This document shows positions 7,154-15,056 of a stretch of 64,000 nucleotides of DNA, piece by piece; the first letter of the stretch is position 1, and every line of letters starts with the position of its first letter. Under the pieces are notes generated by a model. The model searched no databases and was not told where the DNA came from. It saw only the letters and a program-made list of their open reading frames with translations. The stretch is from an uncultured Eubacteriales bacterium (GTDB taxonomy: Bacteria; Bacillota; Clostridia; Oscillospirales; Acutalibacteraceae), in NCBI GenBank assembly GCA_934488615.1, contig CAKSSJ010000007.1, forward strand, positions 4,962-68,961. The letters are read 5' to 3'. The translations under genes were made by a program, and so were the position numbers.

Positions 7154-10100
7154 TTATTCAATTTCCTTGAGCGTTTCCGCCATGTCGATCCTGCCGATTT
7201 TAATTTTTATCGGCAGAGAGGAAATATAAGCGATAACGGCTATAATGGCAATCGTCGCCAGATAGCTCCACCATGATATCGGGCTGTTGTAAACAATATT
7301 GTCAACAGAAATAAAGCCGATAAGCATTCTGTGCAAAAAGATGCCTGCAACAAGTCCTGCCACGGTGCCGTAAACGGTCGCGATAACGCTCTCGCGGATA
7401 ACATAGATAAGCACCTCGTGGTCGCTCAAACCGATAACCTTGATGTTTGCAATTTCTCTTGTTCGTTCGCTGAGGTTGACGTTGGAATTCGTATACATTA
7501 CAATGACCGCCAGCAGACAAGCCGAAAGAACGAACATCATAACGACCGCAAGAATCCTGCTGATTGAAACATCGACCGCGCTCGCCATTTCTGAGGCTGT
7601 CGAGGCTCCCGTTACTATATCCTCCTTGAGGAAATCCGACGCAAGATTCTTTATATCCTGCTGATCGGCATATTCCTTTGCGGTAACAACAATATACTTT
7701 CGCTGCGGCTCGGCTCCGAAAACGCTCTCGTAGGTCGCGTCCGTCATGTAAACATAGTGATTCGTATAATTTTTCGCTATGCCGCCGACCTTGACCTGCC
7801 GTGCCGTATCGTCAACCGAGGAAAGGAAAATACTGTCGCCGACGCTTATGCCGAGATCCTCAGCCATCTTGTCCGTTATAACAACATTGCCGCTTTGAGA
7901 ATCCGCACTTCCGTCAACCATTCTGAGATTCGTATAGTTTGAAAGCTCTTCAAAGTCCTTCATCGAAACAACATTGACGGAACGCTTGACATCTGCCGCC
8001 TCGTCCGCCGAAGCGTATGCACTGCTCTTGGAGAAAAGCGTTGCGTTCTCGGTGCGCTGATCGCTGCTTATCTCTTTGAGAATCTTTGCGTCCCGAGACT
8101 GCGGCGTTCTGAGGACAAACAGAATATCATATTTGAAAACTCCGTTGTCATTATACTGAGCGCCCGACACCGCCGTAGTGGAATTGATAAGTCCGAATGA
8201 GGAAAGCACAAGCGCTGTACAGCATGCGATTCCGATTGAGCCTGCAAGCACTCTTTCACGGCTTCGCGACATTGTTCTTGCAACAACGACCATGCCGTAG
8301 CTCATTCTGTCCCAAAGAGCGGGAATTCTTTCGAGAATATTTCTTCGTTTATATTCAATATTCTTCGGACGCATCAAAATCGCGGGGTTGAATTTGACCT
8401 CGTGTATTACCGCCGTCATCGTTGCCGCCGCCGTCATGAGGAAGGACACCGCAGTTCCGATGAAAACATATTCGCTGAGGAAAACCGTGCCGACATTCGG
8501 AACGCTGTATGCGGTATTATAAATAGAACAGATAACAAACGGCAGAACGCATGTACCCATCACCGTTCCGACAAACAGGCCTATCGCCCATGCCGACAAG
8601 GAATACAGCAAAAACTTTGCCGCTATTGAGATATTGGAATAGCCGATCGCCTTAAGAACGCCGATCTCTTTTCTGTCCTCTTCAACATTTTTTATCATTA
8701 TAACAAGGCACGCGATCATGGCTGTCAGGAAGAACATGATCGGGAACACCTTTGACATTGACTTTATATTTTCAAGGCTGACGGAAAAGCTCGACATTCC
8801 CGAAAGCTGATTTCTCGGTGTTGTATTCCATCTGAGATTTGCCAGATTGCTCAGCGTTACCTGAAGTCCGCTCAGCTCACTTTCAAGCGTTGATTTTTTT
8901 GAATCAATATCGTTTTTTAGCTGAGTGAATTCATCATCGACCGTGCTGTATCTTGACTTTGCAACCTTTAAGTCATACTCCGCTTTTTCCTGCTCAACGG
9001 AGCCGTTGCGAACCGCAAGAGTGTAGCTTATCTGCGCTTCGGTAACGCGGCTGTTGAGAGTCTCCAGCTGTGCGGCCTCACTCTCGACCTGTGCAATGAG
9101 ATTCGTGAGACTGGTCTGACCGCGCGTCAGATTCGTCATCGACGACATGTACTTTGCCAATGTTTCGGAATCGGCGTCGTAGCTCTTTTTCGCCGAATTA
9201 TAGTTTGCCTCGGCGTTCGCGCTCTCCGTTTTCAAAACCTCATACTGAGACTTTGCGGCGGCAAGCGCCGACCGTTCATTTGAAAGCGATGAGGTAAGAT
9301 TTTTCTTTTCGTTTTCTTTTTTTGTTTTCTCCGCCTTTGCGTCGTCAAGAGTTGACTGCACCTGCTGCAACTCCGTCTTTCTTGAAGAAAGCTCCTTTTG
9401 AGCCGTCGTAAGCTCATTGTTAAGCCTTGTTCTCTCGCTGAGCGCCGTCAGCTTTTCGCTGTCGGTCGCGGTTGAGCTGAGAATGATATCGTTCTGCCTT
9501 TTTATGCTCGCTCTCAGGCCCTCAACGGTGCTGTTCTGCGCCGTCACTCTTTGGTTATAATAGCTGACATCGCTCTCAGCCGATGATATCTGCCTGTTCA
9601 GCTCTTCTATTTCCGATTCAAGCCTTGCGATTCTCGTTTCATAATCCGAGATCTTGCTCTCATGATTTGAAATTTCATCGCTCTTCTTTTCAAGTTCGGA
9701 CCTTTTGTTTTCATAGGTATCGCTGTAAGAATCAAGCTCAATTTTTGCCGCGGAATGTTTTTTTTCAAGGTCGTCATAAAGCTTTTTCAGCTCCGAGTAG
9801 CCCTTGATTTCAGAGCTTTGGCTGTCCCTCGATTTCACATGCGCGTCATAGCTGCTCTTAAGCGTAGAAAGCTGTTTTTCAAGACTGCTGAGCGTTGCCG
9901 AAGCGCTTTTAACCTTATCTGAATTTGAGGTTTTAAGCTCCTTGAGAACCTTGTCCTCGCTGTCAACATATTTCTTGAATTCGGCAATTGATTTTTCCTT
10001 TTCCTCGAGCTGGGCTTTGCTCGTTTTTGAATAAGCCTCTATCTCGTCCTTTTTGTCCTCAATCTTCTTAGTATATTCGCTTTTCAGCTCAACCAGCTTT

Positions 10101-10915
10101 GAATCTATCGCCGCCTTGGACACTTCTCTGATCTCCTCGGCTATCTTCTCGGCACGCTCGGAATATTCGTCTGAAAAAGAGTCAAGATATTCCGAATATT
10201 TCATCTTGACCGCAAGCTGATTCACCGTATCCGACGAAAAGTTTTCGGGAAGCACATATATATACGAATCCAGTCTGCCCGATCCGAGCTTTGTCTGTCC
10301 CCTGTCAAGCGAAATATATTCGGGAGAAGTAACCGTTCCGACAATAACGAACTTATTGTTTTTCAGCGAAGCTCCCGAGGAACTGTCGGCATCCGTTATA
10401 TTCAGCGTTTTGCCGATTTCAATGTCGGGATAAAGCTCCTCCGACTTTTCGTCAACAACACACTCTCCCGCCTTTTCGGGCAGTCTGCCCGCTTTCAGGT
10501 CAAGACGGTTGAGGAACGAGGGATCATTTTTACCGTCAAGGAATTTTTTCTCCTTCTCAACATCGAGCGAGTTGATTCTCAGAATCAGCTCTGTACCGCT
10601 CTTGTTGACAAGCGTTTCCCTGCCGAGGGTCGCATATCCGTCAACATAGCTTGACGCAACCACCTGCGTAACGTTATTTATTTTTCTGATCTCTGAGATA
10701 TCTTCGTCCGTAAAAGGAATCGTCGATGAAACATATACGTCCATCAGGTTGTTCCTGTTAAAATACTCGTTCGCCTCATAATTCATCGCAGGGCTTGCCG
10801 AGTTGATTCCCACATAGAAGCTGATTCCGAGCGCAACGATAACGGCAATTGAAAGGAACCTGAGCCTGTTAGCGGCAATCGAACGAAAAGTATCCTTAAT
10901 GAGGGTTTTTGTCAT
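7154..10915 (-). CDS. ABC transporter permease, FtsX/MacB type with giant extracytoplasmic coiled coil
   Basis: A 1253-residue membrane protein. One membrane helix near residues 18-40 (FLSIAVIVALGISF) is followed by an extracytoplasmic MacB-like domain to about 250. An exceptionally long coiled coil (about 250-705, Lys/Glu/Ser rich) comes next. An FtsX-type domain follows at about 715-850 (FPIMFFLTAMIACLVIMIK, then the EIGVLKAIGYSN coupling motif). A second extracytoplasmic domain and a second FtsX domain (about 1115-1245, with REIANIKVIGLSDHE) complete it. The ATG at 10915 is used, sharing one base with the ATPase stop (TAATG); a GTG two codons earlier is possible. It works with the ATPase upstream, probably for export, lipid extraction or signalling at the cell surface. 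The substrate is unknown. Confidence 0.9.
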   Translation of the reverse strand: MTKTLIKDTFRSIAANRLRFLSIAVIVALGISFYVGINSASPAMNYEANEYFNRNNLMDVYVSSTIPFTDEDISEIRKINNVTQVVASSYVDGYATLGRETLVNKSGTELILRINSLDVEKEKKFLDGKNDPSFLNRLDLKAGRLPEKAGECVVDEKSEELYPDIEIGKTLNITDADSSSGASLKNNKFVIVGTVTSPEYISLDRGQTKLGSGRLDSYIYVLPENFSSDTVNQLAVKMKYSEYLDSFSDEYSERAEKIAEEIREVSKAAIDSKLVELKSEYTKKIEDKKDEIEAYSKTSKAQLEEKEKSIAEFKKYVDSEDKVLKELKTSNSDKVKSASATLSSLEKQLSTLKSSYDAHVKSRDSQSSEIKGYSELKKLYDDLEKKHSAAKIELDSYSDTYENKRSELEKKSDEISNHESKISDYETRIARLESEIEELNRQISSAESDVSYYNQRVTAQNSTVEGLRASIKRQNDIILSSTATDSEKLTALSERTRLNNELTTAQKELSSRKTELQQVQSTLDDAKAEKTKKENEKKNLTSSLSNERSALAAAKSQYEVLKTESANAEANYNSAKKSYDADSETLAKYMSSMTNLTRGQTSLTNLIAQVESEAAQLETLNSRVTEAQISYTLAVRNGSVEQEKAEYDLKVAKSRYSTVDDEFTQLKNDIDSKKSTLESELSGLQVTLSNLANLRWNTTPRNQLSGMSSFSVSLENIKSMSKVFPIMFFLTAMIACLVIMIKNVEEDRKEIGVLKAIGYSNISIAAKFLLYSLSAWAIGLFVGTVMGTCVLPFVICSIYNTAYSVPNVGTVFLSEYVFIGTAVSFLMTAAATMTAVIHEVKFNPAILMRPKNIEYKRRNILERIPALWDRMSYGMVVVARTMSRSRERVLAGSIGIACCTALVLSSFGLINSTTAVSGAQYNDNGVFKYDILFVLRTPQSRDAKILKEISSDQRTENATLFSKSSAYASADEAADVKRSVNVVSMKDFEELSNYTNLRMVDGSADSQSGNVVITDKMAEDLGISVGDSIFLSSVDDTARQVKVGGIAKNYTNHYVYMTDATYESVFGAEPQRKYIVVTAKEYADQQDIKNLASDFLKEDIVTGASTASEMASAVDVSISRILAVVMMFVLSACLLAVIVMYTNSNVNLSERTREIANIKVIGLSDHEVLIYVIRESVIATVYGTVAGLVAGIFLHRMLIGFISVDNIVYNSPISWWSYLATIAIIAVIAYISSLPIKIKIGRIDMAETLKEIE

Positions 10916-11616
10916 TACCACTCTATCCTTTCAACAGGCATCGGCGTATCGTTTATTTCAATCTTGCTGATTTTTCCGCTTTTCATTGAAATAATGCGGT
11001 CCGCAATCGGTGCAATTGCATTGTTGTGAGTTATGATCACAACTGTCATTTTCATAATTTCCGAAACCTTTTTGATAAGCTTCAGAACCTGAATTCCCGT
11101 TTCATAGTCGAGAGCGCCCGTCGGCTCATCGCACAATAAAAGCTTCGGCTTTTTAACAAGTGCTCTTGCAATGGCAACACGCTGCTGCTCGCCGCCCGAA
11201 AGCTGAGACGGGAAAAGGGTCGCCCTCTTTTCAAGACCCACAAGGCGAAGAAGCGCCATACAGTCAACCGCTTTGTCGCTGAGGTTTGCAACCAGTTCAA
11301 GATTCTCGACCGCAGTGAGGTTAGGAACAAGGTTATATGATTGAAAAATAAAGCCAACCTCCTGCCTGCGGTAAAGCATAAGCATACGCTTGCCGAAATC
11401 TGTAATTATTTTATCGTCAACGGCGATCTGTCCGCCCGAGCATCTGTCCATTCCGCCAAGCACATTCAAAAGCGTGGTTTTTCCCGCTCCGCTGGGTCCA
11501 ACGACAACGCAAAGCTCCCCCTGTTCAATGGAAAAGCTGACCCCGTCGAGAGCGTTTACCGTCTCGGAGCCCGATTTATATCTTTTGTATACGTCTGCAA
11601 ATTCAATGTAGCCCAT
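10915..11616 (-). CDS. ABC transporter ATP-binding protein, LolD/MacB type
   Basis: A 233-residue nucleotide-binding subunit. Walker A is GPSGAGKTT (residues 40-48), the Q-loop is in IFQSYNLVP, the signature is LSGGEQQR (139-146), and Walker B is LLLCDEPTGALD with the switch His in VVIITHN. The TGALD ending is typical of FtsE/LolD/MacB ATPases that drive FtsX-type permeases. The ATG at 11616 has AGGCGG upstream; the longer reading from 11637 lacks a site. It is directly coupled to the giant permease through a TAATG junction, and the pair has a strong promoter at 11658-11686. Confidence 0.93.
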   Translation of the reverse strand: MGYIEFADVYKRYKSGSETVNALDGVSFSIEQGELCVVVGPSGAGKTTLLNVLGGMDRCSGGQIAVDDKIITDFGKRMLMLYRRQEVGFIFQSYNLVPNLTAVENLELVANLSDKAVDCMALLRLVGLEKRATLFPSQLSGGEQQRVAIARALVKKPKLLLCDEPTGALDYETGIQVLKLIKKVSEIMKMTVVIITHNNAIAPIADRIISMKSGKISKIEINDTPMPVERIEW

Positions 11617-11657
11617 AATACACCGCCTTTTAGGCATTTTAAAAATAATCCACGATA

Positions 11658-11686
11658 ATTATACAACACATCGGCTGTGTTTGCAA
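11658..11686 (-). promoter_or_regulatory. Promoter of the ABC exporter operon
   Basis: Minus strand TTGCAA (11686-11681), 17 bases, TATAAT (11663-11658), about 42 bases upstream of the ATPase start. Confidence 0.7.
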
Positions 11687-11790
11687 GGAATAACTTGACC
11701 GCATGCAAAATAAATTTATACAAATGTGTCCTTATGAATAAAAATGTTGTCGATAATTGTACGGTTACAGTACGGATTTGAAAATTTTTC

Positions 11791-11819
11791 TTGATTTTCC
11801 ATCTCGGATACACTATAAT
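11791..11819 (+). promoter_or_regulatory. Promoter of the BMP-type lipoprotein gene
   Basis: TTGATT (11791-11796), 17 bases, TATAAT (11814-11819), followed by AAGGAGG ahead of the ATG at 11866. The intergenic stretch 11617-11865 holds only this and the divergent exporter promoter. Confidence 0.7.
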
Positions 11820-11865
11820 GTATTTATAATTTATAAACGTATAATTCTCTAAGGAGGACTCTTTA

Positions 11866-12960
11866 ATGAAAACGTTCAAAAAAATTCTGGCGCTTGTTCT
11901 TGTTGCCGTGCTCTGCTTCGCGCTTGCTTCGTGCAGCATGGTTGACGACACAGACATTACAAAGGACAACATCAAAATCGGCGTTGTTCTCCCGGGTCAG
12001 CGTGACGATGCGGATGACTATGTTCCCGATCTTTCCACTCTCCTGTGTGTTTCCGCTATCAACGACCTCACATCATTCGGCGCAGGCATAAACAGTGACA
12101 GATTTCAGTATGTTGAAAAGGTTGACCCCTCCGACGAGCAGGCGGCATATGACGCTATACAGACGCTCACAAACCGCGAATGTTCGGTTATCTTCCTTGC
12201 AGATCATGGCTATGCATCGGCTGTAAGCAAGTTTGCTTCGTCCAAAGATGCTTCCGAAAACTCCAAGGTTCAGTACATTGTATATAACGGCGAGGACAAC
12301 GGAAAGAATATTCATTCCTATAAGGCTAACATCTCGGGCGCGGTTTATCTCTCAGGTATCGTTGCAGGACTCAAGGCCAAGGAGCTCAAGGTTCCGAAGA
12401 TCGGCTATCTTCTCAAGTCAGCGAACGACATCGCTCTTCTCAATGCCTTTGCACTCGGTGCAGAATCGGTTTACTCCAACGTTAAGATCGACGCAAGAGT
12501 ATGCAAGGACGTCAAGACAGACTGTCATACGCTTGTTGCAAACGGCAACGTTGTAATTGCGTCAGACTTCTATAGCCAGGAAATCGCAGAAAACCGCGAG
12601 GACGCATTCTTCTGCGGCTTCGGTTCGGATAAGCTTGCCGACAGTGAAGGCTTCCTCTGCGCTCCGCGTTATGATTTCACTCAGTATTATCTCGACACAA
12701 TAAATGAGATAATCAACTTTGACGATGTTGAATACGACAAGGACGGCAAGGAAATCGACAAGACAAATGCTCTTCCCGAGATTCCCGCATTTGAAGGAAG
12801 CTACAAGGCAGGCACAACATATCTTTCAAAGCTCGGCACATCCGTTGCCGCAGGCACAAAGGAAGCTGTTGATTCCGCCGAGGGCATGATCCTCAACGGA
12901 ACCCTCTCTCAGAAGGTCAGCGCAACAGTTCCCGTTGCAGGTGTTACGGTTACAAAATAA
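11866..12960 (+). CDS. BMP/Med-family substrate-binding lipoprotein
   Basis: A 364-residue secreted lipoprotein. The signal peptide is basic then hydrophobic and ends in the lipobox LASC, with Cys23 as the lipidated residue. The mature part begins with a type I periplasmic-binding strand (IKIGVVLPGQRDD). It has the BMP-family pattern SAVSKFASS, GAVYLSGIVAGLKAKE, PKIGYLLKS, FALGAESVYSNVKID and a closing GTTYLSK. Family members bind nucleosides (PnrA/TmpC) for an ABC importer. No importer genes are adjacent, so it is an orphan or partners a system elsewhere. It has its own promoter and terminator. Confidence 0.8.
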   Translation: MKTFKKILALVLVAVLCFALASCSMVDDTDITKDNIKIGVVLPGQRDDADDYVPDLSTLLCVSAINDLTSFGAGINSDRFQYVEKVDPSDEQAAYDAIQTLTNRECSVIFLADHGYASAVSKFASSKDASENSKVQYIVYNGEDNGKNIHSYKANISGAVYLSGIVAGLKAKELKVPKIGYLLKSANDIALLNAFALGAESVYSNVKIDARVCKDVKTDCHTLVANGNVVIASDFYSQEIAENREDAFFCGFGSDKLADSEGFLCAPRYDFTQYYLDTINEIINFDDVEYDKDGKEIDKTNALPEIPAFEGSYKAGTTYLSKLGTSVAAGTKEAVDSAEGMILNGTLSQKVSATVPVAGVTVTK

Positions 12961-12975
12961 CATTGAATAACAATT

Positions 12976-13008
12976 AAGACGGAGGTCATACGATCTCCGT
13001 CTTTTATT
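12976..13008 (+). terminator. Terminator of the BMP lipoprotein gene
   Basis: AAGACGGAG (12976-12984) pairs with CTCCGTCTT around a 10-base loop and is followed by TTTATT. It also lies at the end of the convergent yfcE-like gene. Confidence 0.8.
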
Positions 13009-13016
13009 CTGCTTAT

Positions 13017-13559
13017 TTATATTGTATATTCCTTTAAAGTATTGCCGTCAAAGTCCTTCCAAAGGAAAGCTCCGTTTTCAAATATCATGTATCCGTGGTG
13101 GCTGTTCTCCTTGGGAATGGATACCGAACCGGGGTTCATGTATACATAGCTCTCATGCTCAACGCACTTCGGCACATGGGTATGACCGTGAAGCAGTATA
13201 TCGCCCTCCTTCATCGGCGGCAGATTATTCTCGTTATAAACATGTCCGTGGGTAAAATATATCATTTTTTTGCCGAGGTCAAGTAGCGCATAATCTGCAA
13301 GCACTGGAAAATCCAGCACCATCTGATCGACTTCAGCCTCGCAGTTTCCCCTGACGCAGAGAATATCATCCTTCATTTCATTGAGCATCGTGATAACCGA
13401 TTTCGGTGCATATTCATCGGGCAGATCGTTTCTCGGACCGTGATAAAGCACATCGCCGAGCAGAATAAGTCTGTCCGCCTTTTCTTCCTTATATTTTTCA
13501 ACAAGCCTGCGGCACCAGTACGCACTGCCGTGAATATCCGATGCAATCATCCATTTCAT
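13017..13559 (-). CDS. YfcE-family metallophosphoesterase
   Basis: A 180-residue cytoplasmic metal-dependent phosphodiesterase of the YfcE/MJ0936 group. The dinuclear metal motifs are in order: SDIHGS (D-x-H), LLGDVLYHG (GD), RGNCEAEVD (GN-C/H type), YFTHGHVY (GH) and LLHGHTHVP (GHTH). The ATG at 13559 follows GGAGGAG by 8 bases and lies 2 bases after the LysR stop, so the two are co-transcribed. Homologues hydrolyse model phosphodiesters; the natural substrate is not settled. Confidence 0.88.
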   Translation of the reverse strand: MKWMIASDIHGSAYWCRRLVEKYKEEKADRLILLGDVLYHGPRNDLPDEYAPKSVITMLNEMKDDILCVRGNCEAEVDQMVLDFPVLADYALLDLGKKMIYFTHGHVYNENNLPPMKEGDILLHGHTHVPKCVEHESYVYMNPGSVSIPKENSHHGYMIFENGAFLWKDFDGNTLKEYTI

Positions 13560-13561
13560 GC

Positions 13562-14500
13562 TCAAATCTCCTCCTCGCCGAATGTTTCGCGCTTTGATTT
13601 TACAAGCTCTTCAATAAACATCTTATCCAAATCGGAAAGACTGTAGTCCCTGCGGTGAATAAGCACGTCCTTATAGATGCGCTTGTTATCAACGCAGTAG
13701 CGCTGAACCAGTCCGTAGCGATCAAGCAGGCTCTGCGGAATAGGTGACGACCACATAAACGTCTCGTGATTTTCCGAAAGCAGCTCAAACTGGCTCGCGC
13801 GTTCGAATATAAATATTTTTCTGTCCGAATTGTCGGGCAGCTCTTCTTTTTTTACCTGCGAAAGCGGAAGCGACGGAACATACGGGTCGGCATGGGCAAT
13901 CATAACAAGGTCGCGCAAATCGTCATATGTTACCTCTTCCTTTTGCGCAAGAGGACTTTCCCTGTGCATCAGGAGCTTGTAGCGGAACTCGGTTATAAGC
14001 TCATATTCCATGCCCTTTTCGTCCATCATGCTCTTGTAGTATTTATCATAGCTCTCGGCATAGCGTATTATTCCGAGCTTAAATTCATCGTTAAGAATAT
14101 TTTTAATTGCACGCAGTGCGTTTGTTTCCTTATAAAACAGCTCGGACTGCTCCCCGTTTTTGATCAGCTTTGAAAACTGTGCAAAAGCGGCGGCAACGTA
14201 GCTGGCTCTCGGCGCAGAGAGCGAAAACTGCAATTTACCGACATGCTCGCCGTTAAACATGCTCTCAATATCGTCAACCTGTCTGAGCACACTTTTTGCA
14301 TACCTTACAAAAACCTCTCCGTCAGGCGTCAGGAACATTCCCTTTGCGCTTCTTTCAAAAAGTGCCGTTCCGAGACCTGCCTCCAAATCCTTAATGGCAC
14401 GGCTGAGCGCCGACTGACCGACAAAAAGCTTCTCGGCGGCCTTGTTGATAGATTTTGTTTCCGCTATTTCAACGGCATATTTCATGTGTAACAGGTTCAT
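13562..14500 (-). CDS. LysR-family transcriptional regulator
   Basis: A 312-residue regulator with an N-terminal winged helix (residues 1-60: MKYAVEIAETKSINKAAEKL, then QSALSRAIKDLEAGLGTALF) and a C-terminal effector-binding domain of periplasmic-binding type. AGGAGGCTGACGT... reads GGAGG ahead of the ATG at 14500. LysR proteins usually regulate a neighbouring divergent gene. Here the divergent side holds the toxin-antitoxin locus and recA, and the downstream gene is the YfcE-like phosphodiesterase. The effector is unknown. Confidence 0.9.
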   Translation of the reverse strand: MNLLHMKYAVEIAETKSINKAAEKLFVGQSALSRAIKDLEAGLGTALFERSAKGMFLTPDGEVFVRYAKSVLRQVDDIESMFNGEHVGKLQFSLSAPRASYVAAAFAQFSKLIKNGEQSELFYKETNALRAIKNILNDEFKLGIIRYAESYDKYYKSMMDEKGMEYELITEFRYKLLMHRESPLAQKEEVTYDDLRDLVMIAHADPYVPSLPLSQVKKEELPDNSDRKIFIFERASQFELLSENHETFMWSSPIPQSLLDRYGLVQRYCVDNKRIYKDVLIHRRDYSLSDLDKMFIEELVKSKRETFGEEEI

Positions 14501-14533
14501 ACGTCAGCCTCCGTTTGTTTTCCGATATTATAT

Positions 14534-14561
14534 AGTATATCATAAAAAGAGTTTTTTTCAA
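14534..14561 (-). promoter_or_regulatory. Promoter of the LysR gene
   Basis: Minus strand TTGAAA (14561-14556), 16 bases, TATACT (14539-14534). Confidence 0.5.
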
Positions 14562-14622
14562 TAGAAAGTGCCGTGAAGCAGGTATTTTTTCAGCATGAAT
14601 AAAGGGTTTAATGATATAAGCC

Positions 14623-14651
14623 TTGACAAAATAAAGCCTATGCCATATAAT
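14623..14651 (+). promoter_or_regulatory. Strong promoter of the antitoxin RNA
   Basis: TTGACA (14623-14628), a 17-base spacer and TATAAT (14646-14651) form a perfect sigma-A promoter. No reading frame with a ribosome binding site follows, only a short transcribed stretch ending in a terminator. Confidence 0.85.
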
Positions 14652-14657
14652 AAAGAT

Positions 14658-14753
14658 GCAAAGGGTGCACTACCGATAGACGGTTACGCCCTCATAGTTT
14701 CGGCTAAGAAATAACCGCTACTTTTGGACGAGTAGGGCGGTTATTTCTTTTTA
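14658..14753 (+). ncRNA. Putative type I antitoxin RNA
   Basis: A short RNA of about 95 bases is defined by the consensus promoter at 14623-14651. It ends at a strong terminator in which AAGAAATAACCGC (14706-14718) pairs with GCGGTTATTTCTT (14737-14749) followed by TTT. It is convergent with, and antisense to, the 3' end of the toxin mRNA, including the toxin stop codon. Its 5' part (14664-14692) resembles the toxin mRNA 5' leader in sequence rather than being complementary to it. The role as antitoxin is inferred from this architecture. Confidence 0.75.
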
Positions 14754-14839
14754 TATGCAAGGATCGCAACAAAGGTTGTCACAAGTCCGATAATTACAAG
14801 CTCAAATGAAAATAAATTCTCATATGTAACATATTGCAT
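14741..14839 (-). CDS. Small hydrophobic type I toxin, holin-like toxin family
   Basis: A 32-residue peptide: MQYVTYENLFSFE, a single hydrophobic helix (LVIIGLVTTFVAILAY) and a KKK tail. This is the form of the putative holin-like toxin family (Pfam Hol-Tox; related in style to TxpA/BsrG toxins), which insert into the membrane. GGGGGTG lies 5-11 bases upstream of the ATG. The gene has its own consensus promoter at 14904-14932 and a 58-base leader. Its stop codon is the first base of the shared terminator stem. The leader stretch 14880-14870 can pair with the mRNA 3' region 14743-14732, a possible inactive closed form. Confidence 0.8.
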   Translation of the reverse strand: MQYVTYENLFSFELVIIGLVTTFVAILAYKKK

Positions 14840-14903
14840 AATATCACCCCCTTGCGAGGGCAAAGAGTGTAACCGCCTACCGCATTGGTAGTGCCACGAA
14901 TGC

Positions 14904-14932
14904 ATTATATATGACAATGACCGGCTTATCAA
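14904..14932 (-). promoter_or_regulatory. Promoter of the toxin mRNA
   Basis: Minus strand TTGATA (14932-14927), 17 bases, TATAAT (14909-14904). Transcription would start near 14897. Confidence 0.75.
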
Positions 14933-14985
14933 TATTCGACTTTTTTCGATTGCAATAAAATTTTTCTGAAATTATTTAAAAGATA

Positions 14986-15037
14986 TTGCATTTTCTGCGG
15001 TTTTATAGTATAATATAGTCCATCGAACATTTGTACG
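14986..15037 (+). promoter_or_regulatory. recA promoter with LexA operator
   Basis: TTGCAT (14986-14991), 17 bases, TATAAT (15009-15014). Ten bases downstream lies CGAACATTTGTACG (15024-15037), one mismatch from the Gram-positive SOS box GAAC-N4-GTTC. LexA bound here would cover the start of transcription. Confidence 0.8.
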
Positions 15038-15056
15038 GATACGGAGTGTGATTAAA

